This document shows positions 1 through 8,125 of a stretch of 35,569 nt of DNA, one piece after another. How positions within the stretch are numbered: the stretch's first letter is position 1; each line of letters starts with the position of its first letter. Below the pieces are notes generated by a model. That model had not been told where the DNA came from. It did no database searches and saw only the letters and a list, made by a program, of their open reading frames with translations. A program made the position numbers and the translations under genes. The stretch comes from CAZYTX01 sp964650485 (GTDB lineage: Bacteria; RBG-13-61-14; DATKZS01), in assembly GCA_964650485.1 (NCBI GenBank), contig CAZYTX010000036.1, positions 1 to 35,569 of the forward strand, read 5' to 3'.

Positions 1-29
1 ACTAGTTATTTCCACGCAGGAATCAGGAC

Positions 30-1097
30 CTACTCCACCACCACGGTCCAGTTGTAGGGGTCTTCGAGCGCGCCGTACTGTATGCCGGTGATGGTGTCGT
101 ATAGCTTCTGCGAGAGCTCTCCCACCTTGCCCCCGCTTATCTCCACGGTCTTGTCCTTGTAGGTGAGCGAGCCCACCGGGGAGATGACCGCGGCAGTGCC
201 CGTGCCAAAGCACTCCTGTAACTTTCCCCTGTCCGCGGCCTCCATGACCTCGTCTATGGACACCGGCCGCTCCGTGACCCGCACGCCCCAGTCGCCGGCG
301 AGCCGGAGCACGCTGTCCCGTGTTATACCGGGAAGTATGGTGCCGGTGAGGGGCGAGGTCAAAAGCTCGTCGTCAATCATGAAGAAGATGTTCATGGTGC
401 CCACCTCCTCGACCCACCTGCGCTCCACGCCGTCCAGCCACAGCACCTGGGTGAACCCCTTCTTCTTGGCCTTCTCCGCGGCCAGCAGGCTGGCGGCGTA
501 GTTGGCCGGCGTCTTGGCCTCGCCGGTGCCCCCCTTGGCCGCGCGGATGAACTCGTCCTCCACAAGGATCTTTACCGGGTTGAAACCCTCCTTGTAGTAG
601 GCCCCCACCGGGGAGAGGATGATGAAGAAGATGTAGCTGGAGGACACGTGCACGCCCAGAAAGGTCTCGGTGGCAATTATTGTGGGCCGTATGTAGAGCG
701 CGGTCCCGTGGTTCTTGGGCACCCAAAGGCTGTCCACGCTCACCAGGGATGTTATGGCCTCAAGATGGAGGTCCGGGTCCAGACGCGGCACGCACATGCG
801 CTCGTTTGAGAGGTTCATGCGCTCGATGTTCTTCTGCGGCCTGAAGAGCTGGGTCCTGTCTCCCGCGTGGAAGGCCTTGAGCCCCTCGAAGGTTGCCTGG
901 CCGTAGTGGAACATTATGGTGGCCGGGTCCAGGGTGAAGGGGGAGTAGGGCACTATCCTGGGGTCATGCCAGCCCTTGCCCTCGGAGTAGTCCATGATAA
1001 ACATGTGGTCGGTGAATATCTGCCCGAACCCGAGCGAGTCCGCGGGCGGCGGGGACCCGGGTTTATCGGTCTTAGTGACGGGTATGGTGGAAGCCAT
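30..1097 (-). CDS. ilvE: Branched-chain amino acid aminotransferase
   Basis: A PLP-dependent fold-type IV aminotransferase of 355 aa. It should interconvert leucine, isoleucine and valine with their 2-oxo acids, using glutamate/2-oxoglutarate, in the cytoplasm. Visible family signatures are QATFEGLKAF near the N-terminus, the PLP-lysine region GGTGEAKTPANY, the EVGTMNIFF motif, SPLTGTILPGITRDS and the phosphate-binding GTGTAAVISPVGSL. The length fits the larger, eukaryote-like BCAT subgroup (about 350-360 aa) rather than the roughly 310-aa E. coli IlvE. The frame stays open to 1145, but the ATG at 1097 is preferred because GGAGGTG lies 8 nt upstream and the extra 16 residues look like leader. 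It diverges from the acyl-CoA dehydrogenase gene across about 185 bp, which fits a role in branched-chain amino acid or acyl-CoA metabolism (inference). Confidence 0.93.
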   Translation of the reverse strand: MASTIPVTKTDKPGSPPPADSLGFGQIFTDHMFIMDYSEGKGWHDPRIVPYSPFTLDPATIMFHYGQATFEGLKAFHAGDRTQLFRPQKNIERMNLSNERMCVPRLDPDLHLEAITSLVSVDSLWVPKNHGTALYIRPTIIATETFLGVHVSSSYIFFIILSPVGAYYKEGFNPVKILVEDEFIRAAKGGTGEAKTPANYAASLLAAEKAKKKGFTQVLWLDGVERRWVEEVGTMNIFFMIDDELLTSPLTGTILPGITRDSVLRLAGDWGVRVTERPVSIDEVMEAADRGKLQECFGTGTAAVISPVGSLTYKDKTVEISGGKVGELSQKLYDTITGIQYGALEDPYNWTVVVE

Positions 1098-1133
1098 TGC
1101 AGGGACACCTCCTCTCACCTTGTCGCATACATA

Positions 1134-1161
1134 TCTATACAACAAAGATCAATCATTTCAA
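1134..1161 (-). promoter_or_regulatory. Candidate sigma-70 promoter for ilvE
   Basis: On the minus strand TTGAAA (1156-1161) is followed after 16 nt by TATAGA (1134-1139). This gives a leader of about 30 nt ahead of the ilvE ATG at 1097. The match is moderate (5/6 and 4/6), and it was found by reading the sequence only. Confidence 0.4.
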
Positions 1162-1180
1162 AATCGTGCCTCACCCCGGC

Positions 1181-1206
1181 AACCCTCAAACCTCACACCT
1201 ACAGAA
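1181..1206. repeat. AAACCTCACACCT-type intergenic repeat (class C)
   Basis: A short stretch built from CTCAAA and CTCACACC units sits in the divergent ilvE/acyl-CoA dehydrogenase spacer. It ends directly at the -35 box of the rightward promoter. Related stretches occur at 10891-10926, 12174-12218 and 14361-14392, always between genes. Confidence 0.5.
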
Positions 1207-1207
1207 G

Positions 1208-1236
1208 TTGACACCCCATGCTCGCTTTTTTATAGT
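1208..1236 (+). promoter_or_regulatory. Near-consensus sigma-70 promoter for acyl-CoA dehydrogenase
   Basis: TTGACA (1208-1213) and TATAGT (1231-1236) are separated by exactly 17 nt. Transcription would start near 1243, leaving about 40 nt of leader with the ribosome site GGAGGT at 1272-1277, 5 nt before the ATG at 1283. Confidence 0.7.
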
Positions 1237-1282
1237 TAAGCCGTCTTTTGCAACAGACTTATAACAGAGGTGGAGGTGAGCC

Positions 1283-2449
1283 ATGGATTTCGAGTTTCCC
1301 GAGGAGATAAAGGTGCTGCGCGACAGCATCCGGCGCTTTGCCGACCGCGAGCTTTTGCCCATTGACGAGGAGGTGAAGAGGACCAGGCACATACCCGAGA
1401 AGGTGGTGGAGCAGATGAAGGAGATGGGCCTGTTCGGGGTCATGACCCCCGAGGAGTACGGCGGCATGGGCATGAGCAACGTGGCCTGCATGGTCATCCA
1501 GGAAGAGCTTGCCAGGGCCAACCTGGCATACTGCTACCTGATAAGCGGAAACATCGGCATCGGGACACTGGGGCTGGTGCACTTCGGAGACGAGGAGCAG
1601 AAGAAGAAGTACCTGCCGCGCATGGCCTCGGGAGAGCTCTACGCATGCTTCGCGCTCACGGAGCCGAACGCCGGCTCGGACGCCGCGGGCGTACAGATGA
1701 AGGCGGAGAAGAAAGGGGACGGCTACGTGCTGAACGGCATGAAGCATTTCATCACCACAGGTGACATCTCCCACGTTTTCACCATACTCGCGGTCACGGA
1801 CAAGGAAAAGGGCAGGAAGGGAATAAGCGCGTTCGTGGTGGACAAGGACACGCCCGGCTTTTCCATCGGCAAGATACAGAGCTCCATGGGCACGGACATA
1901 TGCCAGCAGTGCGAGCTCATATTCGAGGACTGCGAGGTCCCCGCGGAGAACCTGCTGGGCCAGGAGGGCGAGGGTTTCAAGGTGGCCATGCAGGTGCTGG
2001 AGGAGGGAAGGATATCGCAGGGGGCCCGCTCCATAGGCATGGCCCGCAGATTGATCGAGCTCTCGCGCGAGCACGCCATGAACAGGGTGCAGTTCGGAAA
2101 GACCATAGCCGAGTTCCAGGCGGTGCAGTGGATGCTGGCCGACATGCTGGTCGAGCTCTACGCCATGAAGTGCATGGTATACGACACCGCATGGAGGCTG
2201 GACCAGGGGGAGCGCAACCGGGCCAGGGCCGGCATGGTGAAGCTCTTTTGCACCGAGGCGGTGGGAAGGATAGCCGACAGGGCCGTGCAGATTCACGGGG
2301 GCACGGGCTACATGGAGGAGGCCCCCATCGAGGCCATATACCGCGAGGTCAGGGGAATGCGCATCTTCGAGGGGACCTCCGAGATACAGAGGCTCATAAT
2401 CTCCAGGGACCTGTTGAAGAACAACATGAGCTCCATTGGGTTCGACTGA
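1283..2449 (+). CDS. Acyl-CoA dehydrogenase
   Basis: A 388-aa FAD-dependent acyl-CoA dehydrogenase that should introduce an alpha,beta double bond into an acyl-CoA and pass electrons to ETF. Motifs in order are ALTEPNAGSD (FAD/substrate loop, about residue 127), the KHFITTGD strand, GRISQGARSIG, RVQFGKTIAEFQAVQ, the HGGTGYMEEAPIE segment and IFEGTSEIQR near the end. E363 in the last motif sits where the catalytic base of short/medium-chain and butyryl-CoA dehydrogenases is found. Length is typical. The start is set by GGAGGTGAG 5 nt before the ATG. The chain specificity (short, branched or glutaryl-type) cannot be read from sequence alone. The divergent ilvE suggests branched-chain acyl-CoA as one candidate, but this is only inference. 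Confidence 0.93.
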   Translation: MDFEFPEEIKVLRDSIRRFADRELLPIDEEVKRTRHIPEKVVEQMKEMGLFGVMTPEEYGGMGMSNVACMVIQEELARANLAYCYLISGNIGIGTLGLVHFGDEEQKKKYLPRMASGELYACFALTEPNAGSDAAGVQMKAEKKGDGYVLNGMKHFITTGDISHVFTILAVTDKEKGRKGISAFVVDKDTPGFSIGKIQSSMGTDICQQCELIFEDCEVPAENLLGQEGEGFKVAMQVLEEGRISQGARSIGMARRLIELSREHAMNRVQFGKTIAEFQAVQWMLADMLVELYAMKCMVYDTAWRLDQGERNRARAGMVKLFCTEAVGRIADRAVQIHGGTGYMEEAPIEAIYREVRGMRIFEGTSEIQRLIISRDLLKNNMSSIGFD

Positions 2450-2471
2450 GCCCGAACACAATGGAGGCGGG

Positions 2472-4127
2472 ATGTCGTGTAATCTGGGGATACAAAAGCA
2501 GTCAAAGCAGAAGAGCCCAAGGGAGCTTCTCGCCTTTGTCGCCCTCTGGGCCCCTTACGCCGCGCTGGTGCAGCGGTTTTACTTCGTGACCGACGACGCC
2601 TTTATCACATTCCGCTATGCCCGCAACCTTGTCCAAGGGCTGGGCCCCCGCTACAACCCCGGCCCCGGAGTCCCGGTTGACGGCTGCAGCAGCTTCTTGT
2701 GGATGCTGCTCTGCTCCGCGGTGGAAAGGCTGGGATGGGACATAAAGCTCTGGCCGGCCCTGGTGTCCTTTATATGCGGCTCCGTGCTCCTATTCCTGGT
2801 CTTCCGCACGCTTTTGAAAAACCTTAACCTGCCGCTGTGGTCCGCGTGGCTCTCCGCTTTTTTCCTTGGCGTCCTCCCTCCCTTTTTTATATGGTCCACC
2901 AGCGGGCTGGAGACCATGGCTTACGCCCTTGTCATGTTCGCGGTCTTTGAAAGGCTTTTCCTGCGCGAGGCCGGGCCCGCTCCCATCCAGGCGGGCGCCC
3001 TGGGCATCTCTTTGGCGCTCATAAGGTCCGAGGGTGTTTACTGGGTGCTTGTCCTGGCAATACTATTCGCTCTTTTTCAGCGGCTTTCCGGCAGGAGAGT
3101 CATGAGGCAGGCGCTTGTTTTTTCCGGGATCGCGCTTTCCGGTTATCTGTTGTGGCTTTTATGGCATTTTGGCTACTACCATACGCTTTTCTCCAGCGCC
3201 ACCCGGGCCAAGCTGATCTTCTCCCCCATAACCCTTGGCAGGGGCTTCGATTACCTGTTGACGCACCACTTCGCTGTGCCCTCCCTCTTCCTGGTCATTC
3301 CTGGTGCCGTGACAGCCTTGAGAGGGCAAAGACGCCCGCTGGGCCTGGCCGTGGCCGGCATGGCGCTGGGCGTGGTGTGCTTCTCCCTGGTGGTGGGAGG
3401 CGACCACATGGCTTTTGCGCGCTTTCTGGTGCCCGGTCTCGCCTTTGACGCCATACTTTTCGCGTGGCTCATTACGGACCTGGGCCGCGGGAGATGGATT
3501 CGGAAGGCCGCTGCCGGCACGGTGGCGCTTGCATCGGTGGCGGTCGGGCTTTTGCCTGCTTTCGACATAAACCCCGCACCCGCCCGGGTGCGGGCGTTTC
3601 GCACCTCTTTTGCATACAGGCTCCAACCCGGAGGGGTCCAGTCGGAGCGCTCAAGGTGGGAGTTCCACAAGGAGAAGGTTGAACTCTGGGAGGCGGTGGG
3701 TCGCGGGCTTAAAGCCTATGCCCATCCCGGCGACTCGCTGGTGGCCGGGGCCATCGGCGCCAGGGGCTACTTTTCAGGGCTGTATATATACGACAGGTGC
3801 GGGCTGGTGAACCGCAGGGTGGCCGAGCTCGAACCTTTGAAACCCAGGGGTCCGCCTGGCCACCAGAAGTGCGTGGGTCTCAGTTTCTTTATTGACCAAG
3901 AGCCGGACATAGCATGGGCGGAATTGTTCCCGGATTACCTGGCGCCTCTTATAGTAACGGAGCTCGATTCCTCCCCCTACTCCGGGCTGTACGTGGCGCA
4001 TTTCGAGCTCGTGCCCGAGTACCGGGCCCCCCGCCCTCATTACATGGTTCTCTTCCGGAAGATCAAGCCTTCCGAGGACCCGTACGAGGCATGGTCCGAG
4101 GTCTATAAAAAGCTGGTAAACATGTGA
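2472..4127 (+). CDS. GT-C superfamily membrane glycosyltransferase
   Basis: A 551-aa polytopic inner-membrane protein. Just after the first hydrophobic segment it has a DDAFITFRYARNLVQG motif followed by NPGPGVPVDGCSSFLW. This DD-x-FRYARNL / NPGE-x-VEG-x-(T/S)-x-FLW pattern is known from GT-C lipid-linked sugar transferases such as the AftB/ArnT-like groups, and the paired aspartates are the presumed metal/catalytic site. About ten further membrane segments run to residue 380, then a soluble, probably periplasmic C-terminal domain. It most likely transfers a sugar from a polyprenyl-phosphate donor to a cell-surface glycan or protein; the acceptor is unknown. The ATG at 2472 is chosen over one at 2436 because GGAGGCGG lies just upstream and it does not overlap the preceding gene. 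It lies 22 bp behind the acyl-CoA dehydrogenase, so the two are probably cotranscribed. Confidence 0.75.
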   Translation: MSCNLGIQKQSKQKSPRELLAFVALWAPYAALVQRFYFVTDDAFITFRYARNLVQGLGPRYNPGPGVPVDGCSSFLWMLLCSAVERLGWDIKLWPALVSFICGSVLLFLVFRTLLKNLNLPLWSAWLSAFFLGVLPPFFIWSTSGLETMAYALVMFAVFERLFLREAGPAPIQAGALGISLALIRSEGVYWVLVLAILFALFQRLSGRRVMRQALVFSGIALSGYLLWLLWHFGYYHTLFSSATRAKLIFSPITLGRGFDYLLTHHFAVPSLFLVIPGAVTALRGQRRPLGLAVAGMALGVVCFSLVVGGDHMAFARFLVPGLAFDAILFAWLITDLGRGRWIRKAAAGTVALASVAVGLLPAFDINPAPARVRAFRTSFAYRLQPGGVQSERSRWEFHKEKVELWEAVGRGLKAYAHPGDSLVAGAIGARGYFSGLYIYDRCGLVNRRVAELEPLKPRGPPGHQKCVGLSFFIDQEPDIAWAELFPDYLAPLIVTELDSSPYSGLYVAHFELVPEYRAPRPHYMVLFRKIKPSEDPYEAWSEVYKKLVNM

Positions 4128-4175
4128 TTCATTATTACACTTATAAGGAGGACGCGTTTAAAGGAGGGATTTTAA

Positions 4176-4736
4176 ATGTCATCCGCACAAGGCCGGGTGG
4201 AAGGTACAAAGCTGCCGGCAGACCTTGAAAAGACAGTGGAGTTCCACGGACACTTCTGCCCGGGGATTTTGATCGGGTACCGGGCTGCCAGGGTCGGGCT
4301 TTCGATGCTAGGCTCCCGGAGGTCTGCGGACGAGGAGCTGGTGGCCATAGTTGAGAACGACTCCTGCGCGGTGGACGCAGTGCAGGTGCTGACAGGCGCC
4401 ACATTCGGCAAAGGCAACCTGGTTTACAAGGACCACGGCAAGCAGGTGTTCACCTTTGCCCTCAGGCCCTCGGGCAAGGCGGTGAGGGTGGCGCTGAAAG
4501 CCGGGGCACTGGGAGACGGCTCGGTGTCCAGGGATGAGAAGTCCAGGCTCCTCTTAGACAAGGAAGCGGACGAGCTCTTCCATATCCAGGAGATGACGAT
4601 TGATATGCCCGAGGCGGCCCGGACAAGGAAAAGCCTGGTGTGCGATGAGTGCGGCGAGCCGGTGATGGAGACCAGGACACGGAAGGCGGGTGACCGTCTG
4701 CTCTGCATACCCTGCGCCGAGGAGCGGAGCGCTTAA
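4176..4736 (+). CDS. FmdE family protein with C-terminal zinc ribbon
   Basis: A 186-aa soluble protein. Residues 20-115 match the FmdE family (named for a gene in the molybdenum formylmethanofuran dehydrogenase cluster of methanogens), shown by the hallmark FHGHFCPG (residues 23-30) and the NDSCAVDAVQVLTGATFGKGN block. The conserved H and C residues probably bind a metal. The C-terminus carries two CxxC knuckles (C156/C159 and C177/C180), a DksA/TraR-like zinc ribbon often found in this family. The biochemical role in bacteria is not settled; links to molybdopterin or tungsten enzyme maturation are inferred from context elsewhere. GGAGG lies about 10 nt before the ATG, and a second AGGAGG sits further upstream near 4145. 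It ends 7 bp from the convergent phosphofructokinase gene, with no terminator between. Confidence 0.8.
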   Translation: MSSAQGRVEGTKLPADLEKTVEFHGHFCPGILIGYRAARVGLSMLGSRRSADEELVAIVENDSCAVDAVQVLTGATFGKGNLVYKDHGKQVFTFALRPSGKAVRVALKAGALGDGSVSRDEKSRLLLDKEADELFHIQEMTIDMPEAARTRKSLVCDECGEPVMETRTRKAGDRLLCIPCAEERSA

Positions 4737-4743
4737 TAATGGA

Positions 4744-5787
4744 TCATCCGAAGAAGTTCTTGGACACGTCGTAAATGTCCGTAGGCAACGTTTTGTACCC
4801 TTCCCCCACCTCGGACAGTGGGACCGGCGCCACGTCGAAGCCCCTGAGTGACACCATGTTGCCCCATTGTTCGTTGGCCACCATGTCAACAGCGCACACC
4901 CCGAAGCGCGTGCCCAAAACCCGGTCCCATGCGCTGGGCGTGCCTCCGCGCTGTGTGTGGCCGAGTATGGTGGTGCGCACGTCCATGCCGGTCATCTTCT
5001 CCAGGTCCTGGGCCAGGGCGTTGCCCACGCCGCCCAGGAGCACGTGCCCGTACTCGTCCACCTTGTCGCTCCTTTGGTAGGCCTCTTTCATGCCCCTGGG
5101 GTACGCGCCCTCGGCTATCACCACTATGGAGAAGGTCTTGCCCCGGTCGCGCCTTGCATTGATGGCCTGGACCACCTCTTCCAGCTCAAAGGGCACCTCG
5201 GGCACCAGCACCATGTCCGCTCCCCCTGCCATGCCGGCGTAGGTGGCGATCCAGCCCGTGTGCCTTCCCATGGTCTCGATCACTATGACCCGGTGGTGTG
5301 CCTCCGCAGTGGTGTGGAGCCGGTCAATGGCCTCGGTGGCTATCTCCACCGCGGAGTTGAACCCGAAGGTGTAATCCGTGCCACCCACGTCGTTGTCAAT
5401 GGTTTTGGGCACGCCTACAACGTTGAGTCCCTCATTGCAGAAAACAGAGGCCGCGCCCAGGGTGTCGTCTCCACCGATTGCTATGAGGGCGTCTAATCTT
5501 AGCTTCTTGTAGTTCTCGATAGTGAGTTCCTTGGACTCCTGGGTCTTTATGGGGTTGGTCCGGCTGGTGCCCAGTATGGTGCCCCCGCGGTGGAGGATAC
5601 CGGTGACCGACTCCCGGGTAAGGTTCTTCCACTCGTAGTCCAGGAGCCCGGCCCAGCCGTTCAGGACCCCTATCATCTTGAAGTTGTACTTGCGGATGCC
5701 ACGTACGACAATGGCACGGATAACCGCGTTCAGTCCCGGGCAGTCGCCGCCTCCGGTGAGAACGCCCACGCGCTGAATCTTGCCCAT
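4744..5787 (-). CDS. 6-phosphofructokinase, probably pyrophosphate-dependent
   Basis: A 347-aa phosphofructokinase A-family enzyme acting at the fructose 6-phosphate / fructose 1,6-bisphosphate step of glycolysis. Seen in sequence: the N-terminal TGGGDCPGLNAVIR loop, GGDDTL at residues 105-110, PKTIDNDVGGTDYTFG at 127-142 with the catalytic aspartate D131, and ETMGRHTGW. In the well-studied enzymes, Gly at both the position after GGD and the position after the P of P-x-TIDND marks ATP users, while Asp and Lys there mark PPi users. This protein has D108 and K128, the PPi pair, so a reversible PPi-PFK is predicted. The GTLGAAS-like region suggests the mixed-substrate clade. The ATG at 5787 has AAGGAGG 9 nt upstream. 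A perfect -35/-10 pair lies directly upstream. Confidence 0.92.
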   Translation of the reverse strand: MGKIQRVGVLTGGGDCPGLNAVIRAIVVRGIRKYNFKMIGVLNGWAGLLDYEWKNLTRESVTGILHRGGTILGTSRTNPIKTQESKELTIENYKKLRLDALIAIGGDDTLGAASVFCNEGLNVVGVPKTIDNDVGGTDYTFGFNSAVEIATEAIDRLHTTAEAHHRVIVIETMGRHTGWIATYAGMAGGADMVLVPEVPFELEEVVQAINARRDRGKTFSIVVIAEGAYPRGMKEAYQRSDKVDEYGHVLLGGVGNALAQDLEKMTGMDVRTTILGHTQRGGTPSAWDRVLGTRFGVCAVDMVANEQWGNMVSLRGFDVAPVPLSEVGEGYKTLPTDIYDVSKNFFG

Positions 5788-5841
5788 GTGCCAAAACCTC
5801 CTTCATCACAGAGTCTCGACTGAAATCTTGAGTCTAAACAA

Positions 5842-5869
5842 ATTATAAGAGCGTATGCTGCTTTGTCAA
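5842..5869 (-). promoter_or_regulatory. Perfect-consensus sigma-70 promoter for phosphofructokinase gene
   Basis: Reading the minus strand, TTGACA (5864-5869) is followed after 16 nt by TATAAT (5842-5847); both hexamers match consensus 6/6. The element lies within the last codons of the upstream YfhO-like gene, and the -10 box overlaps its TAA stop. The start point near 5835 gives a leader of about 47 nt to the ATG at 5787. Confidence 0.75.
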
Positions 5870-8125
5870 AGGTGTTGACTCCCCCTTTCTAAAGCGTTCA
5901 GGTCTTTTGAATATTAGAAAGCATAGCACCGAGGCAAGGGAAGCGAGGCATGCCCACAGGCCGAGCTTAAAACCCGGGGGTTTGAACACCATTTTGATGC
6001 CGGATATCTTTTCTTCTTTGTCAGGCCGCTCAAGCTTCAGGAACCTGAAGGCCAGGTGGTCTTTCAGTATCTTTATCTCCCGGGTTTCAAGCGGACGGCT
6101 CGACTTCCGCATCCCGGAGAGCAGATAGGCCCTCCATCCCGGGCGCCACGACTCCGAGGTGTAGATGGAAGTGTCTTCCGTGTCAAGAGAGGCGGGACGT
6201 TCCAGCAGCAAGACGTCCGGGAAGGGGCGGCGCACCCCCCATGCGATCTGCTCACCTTTCAGCCCGGTGTATGCCCTGGGCATGGCGGAGAGGTTCCTGT
6301 ACAGGTAAAGCCCGGGCATTGACTCCCATGGTATTATTCTCACGGAAGGGCCATTGAGCTTGAGGGCGTACCTTGCTAGTATCCACACCACGTTCATCCT
6401 GTTCAAGAGTCCCAGGCGGTCCTTGTCCAGGTTGTCAGGGTCGCGCACCGCCATCTGGTCGAACTTTTTCAAGCGCCCGTCCTTGTATTTGAATATGGAG
6501 GGGTAGAGGAGCGACAGCCTCCTGGCCGCGTCTTTTGGCGGTATCCTGGTCCAGCAGTCAATGGTGTCGGCTCCTGTCAGGAGACCCAGGTTAAAGGGCA
6601 GGTCAGTGTCAAGGATGCCGCGCGACGAGAGGATCATGTAGCGCTGCTCTGGCGCGGTCCCCGAGATGAGCGACATTGCGCCGCGGTCCGGGGCAAGGTC
6701 TTGTGGCTTTGTCATGGGCTCCCAGGAGAGTGCCAGGCCGTAGAGGTCGAGCACCACCAGGCACACGGCCAGTCCGGCCCGGGACCTGGCGGACATCCTG
6801 GAGAGCTTTCCCGGAAACAGCAGGGCCGCGGTCCCGGTTGCCATAAATAGCGCGCAGAACACGATCCTCATGGTCATGCCGCGGCTGATCCAGTGCAGGG
6901 AGACCGCGGTGGCAATGCCGAAGGCCAGCAGGAATGCCCCTCCCCACCTGCCCCCGGGCAAGAAGGCCCTGTCCGTTTTTCCATCCTGCAAGAGCCACCT
7001 GTCCAGGGAAAAGCCTGTGGCCATGAGAAAGAACAGGGTCACCACCGGCCACATGCGCATGGGAACCACCAGTGAGCCCAGCACCGGGATGCGCGAGCCC
7101 ACCAGACTGAATGGATGAGCGTAGATAAACATCAGGTAGACCACCGCAGCGGGGAAGATAAGGAGCCTTTTCCTCACGTAGCCGTGTCTTCGGGACCCGT
7201 ACGCTGCCAGCAGTATCAGGAAAGCGCCCAGGTAGTAGGGGTCCAGGCCGTGGTTTGGCGGGAAGTACTGCGCGGCCCTGGGCAACTGGAACAGCGCCAT
7301 CAAGAAAGCGAGCGCCACCGGGGCCATGCTGAGCGAGGGGGAGAAGCCGCCCGAGCGCACGGACTGGTGCACGAACTCGAATGTGGGCAGGAGTTGCGGC
7401 AGAGCCAGGAGCGAGCCCGCGGCCAGCGAGCCGGCCAGGGCAACGTAGCCAGGCCAGGCGCGCTCCTCTCCTCTTCGCAGCGCCAGCTCGAAAACAAGAC
7501 CCAGCACCCCGAAAACCAGCATCTCCATGTCTCCCCCGTAGAGCATGGCGGCAAAGGCGAATGCAGGTATTAAGAAGCTCGTGAGCCCGGGCCTCGCAAG
7601 AAGCAGAAGGCTCCCTCCGAACCACAGCGGCAGCCAGGCCCCGGTGTGGAGCGTGGGAGCGAAGGCGATGTTGGCGAAGATGAAACCGGAAAAGGCGTAA
7701 GCCACGGCCGCGCAGAAGCCGGTCACGTGCGAGCGGCCGAGGAACCGGAACATTGCGAACGTGGAAAAGCTGGCCAGGCATAGGTGCATGAAGATGTCAA
7801 TCGCGCCTCCCAGCGCGTACTCCTTGAACAAGAGGTGTGTGAAGACCCAGGGCAGGTATAGCGAGCCGGTATGAGGGAACGCGAGGAAGGGCATGCCGCA
7901 AAGGTTATGGGGGTCCCACAACGGGAAGTGTCCTATGGAGTAGCAGTGCATTATGAACTTGGAGAAGGGTATCCACTGGTACCCCAGGTCGGAAGCGCTG
8001 GGAGAGTCCACCACCGTCCTGCCGAAAAAAGCCGGCAGGAAGGCCAGGAGCGCGGACATCAGCAAAAGCCCGGAAATCCAGGGCAGACAGGAGCGCAGGT
8101 CTCTGCTCTCTTGCTGATCGGTCAT
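5843..8125 (-). CDS. YfhO-like polytopic membrane protein (GT-C fold)
   Basis: A 760-aa integral membrane protein. After one N-terminal segment come SDLGYQWIPF, HFPLWDPHNLCGMPFLA and HTGSLYLPW, the typical start of YfhO-family (bacterial membrane protein, GT-C-like) sequences. About ten hydrophobic segments fill residues 20-450; residues 460-720 form a soluble, presumably extracytoplasmic domain, and a last segment lies near the C-terminus. In Firmicutes YfhO helps glycosylate lipoteichoic acid; in Gram-negative bacteria the substrate is usually unknown, so a role in surface-glycan assembly is only inferred. Its ATG overlaps the stop of the preceding gene in an ATGA arrangement, with GAGGAG just upstream, so translation of the two should be coupled. 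Confidence 0.72.
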   Translation of the reverse strand: MTDQQESRDLRSCLPWISGLLLMSALLAFLPAFFGRTVVDSPSASDLGYQWIPFSKFIMHCYSIGHFPLWDPHNLCGMPFLAFPHTGSLYLPWVFTHLLFKEYALGGAIDIFMHLCLASFSTFAMFRFLGRSHVTGFCAAVAYAFSGFIFANIAFAPTLHTGAWLPLWFGGSLLLLARPGLTSFLIPAFAFAAMLYGGDMEMLVFGVLGLVFELALRRGEERAWPGYVALAGSLAAGSLLALPQLLPTFEFVHQSVRSGGFSPSLSMAPVALAFLMALFQLPRAAQYFPPNHGLDPYYLGAFLILLAAYGSRRHGYVRKRLLIFPAAVVYLMFIYAHPFSLVGSRIPVLGSLVVPMRMWPVVTLFFLMATGFSLDRWLLQDGKTDRAFLPGGRWGGAFLLAFGIATAVSLHWISRGMTMRIVFCALFMATGTAALLFPGKLSRMSARSRAGLAVCLVVLDLYGLALSWEPMTKPQDLAPDRGAMSLISGTAPEQRYMILSSRGILDTDLPFNLGLLTGADTIDCWTRIPPKDAARRLSLLYPSIFKYKDGRLKKFDQMAVRDPDNLDKDRLGLLNRMNVVWILARYALKLNGPSVRIIPWESMPGLYLYRNLSAMPRAYTGLKGEQIAWGVRRPFPDVLLLERPASLDTEDTSIYTSESWRPGWRAYLLSGMRKSSRPLETREIKILKDHLAFRFLKLERPDKEEKISGIKMVFKPPGFKLGLWACLASLASVLCFLIFKRPERFRKGESTPLTKQHTLL

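Noticed and set aside
30..1145. ilvE start at 1145
   Set aside because: The extra 16 residues (LYRYVCDKVRGGVPA) have no ribosome site, while GGAGGTG directly precedes the ATG at 1097.
1259..2461. 400-aa minus-strand open frame opposite the acyl-CoA dehydrogenase
   Set aside because: It is a GC-rich shadow of a clearly real gene on the plus strand, rich in H, L and G with no domain sense.
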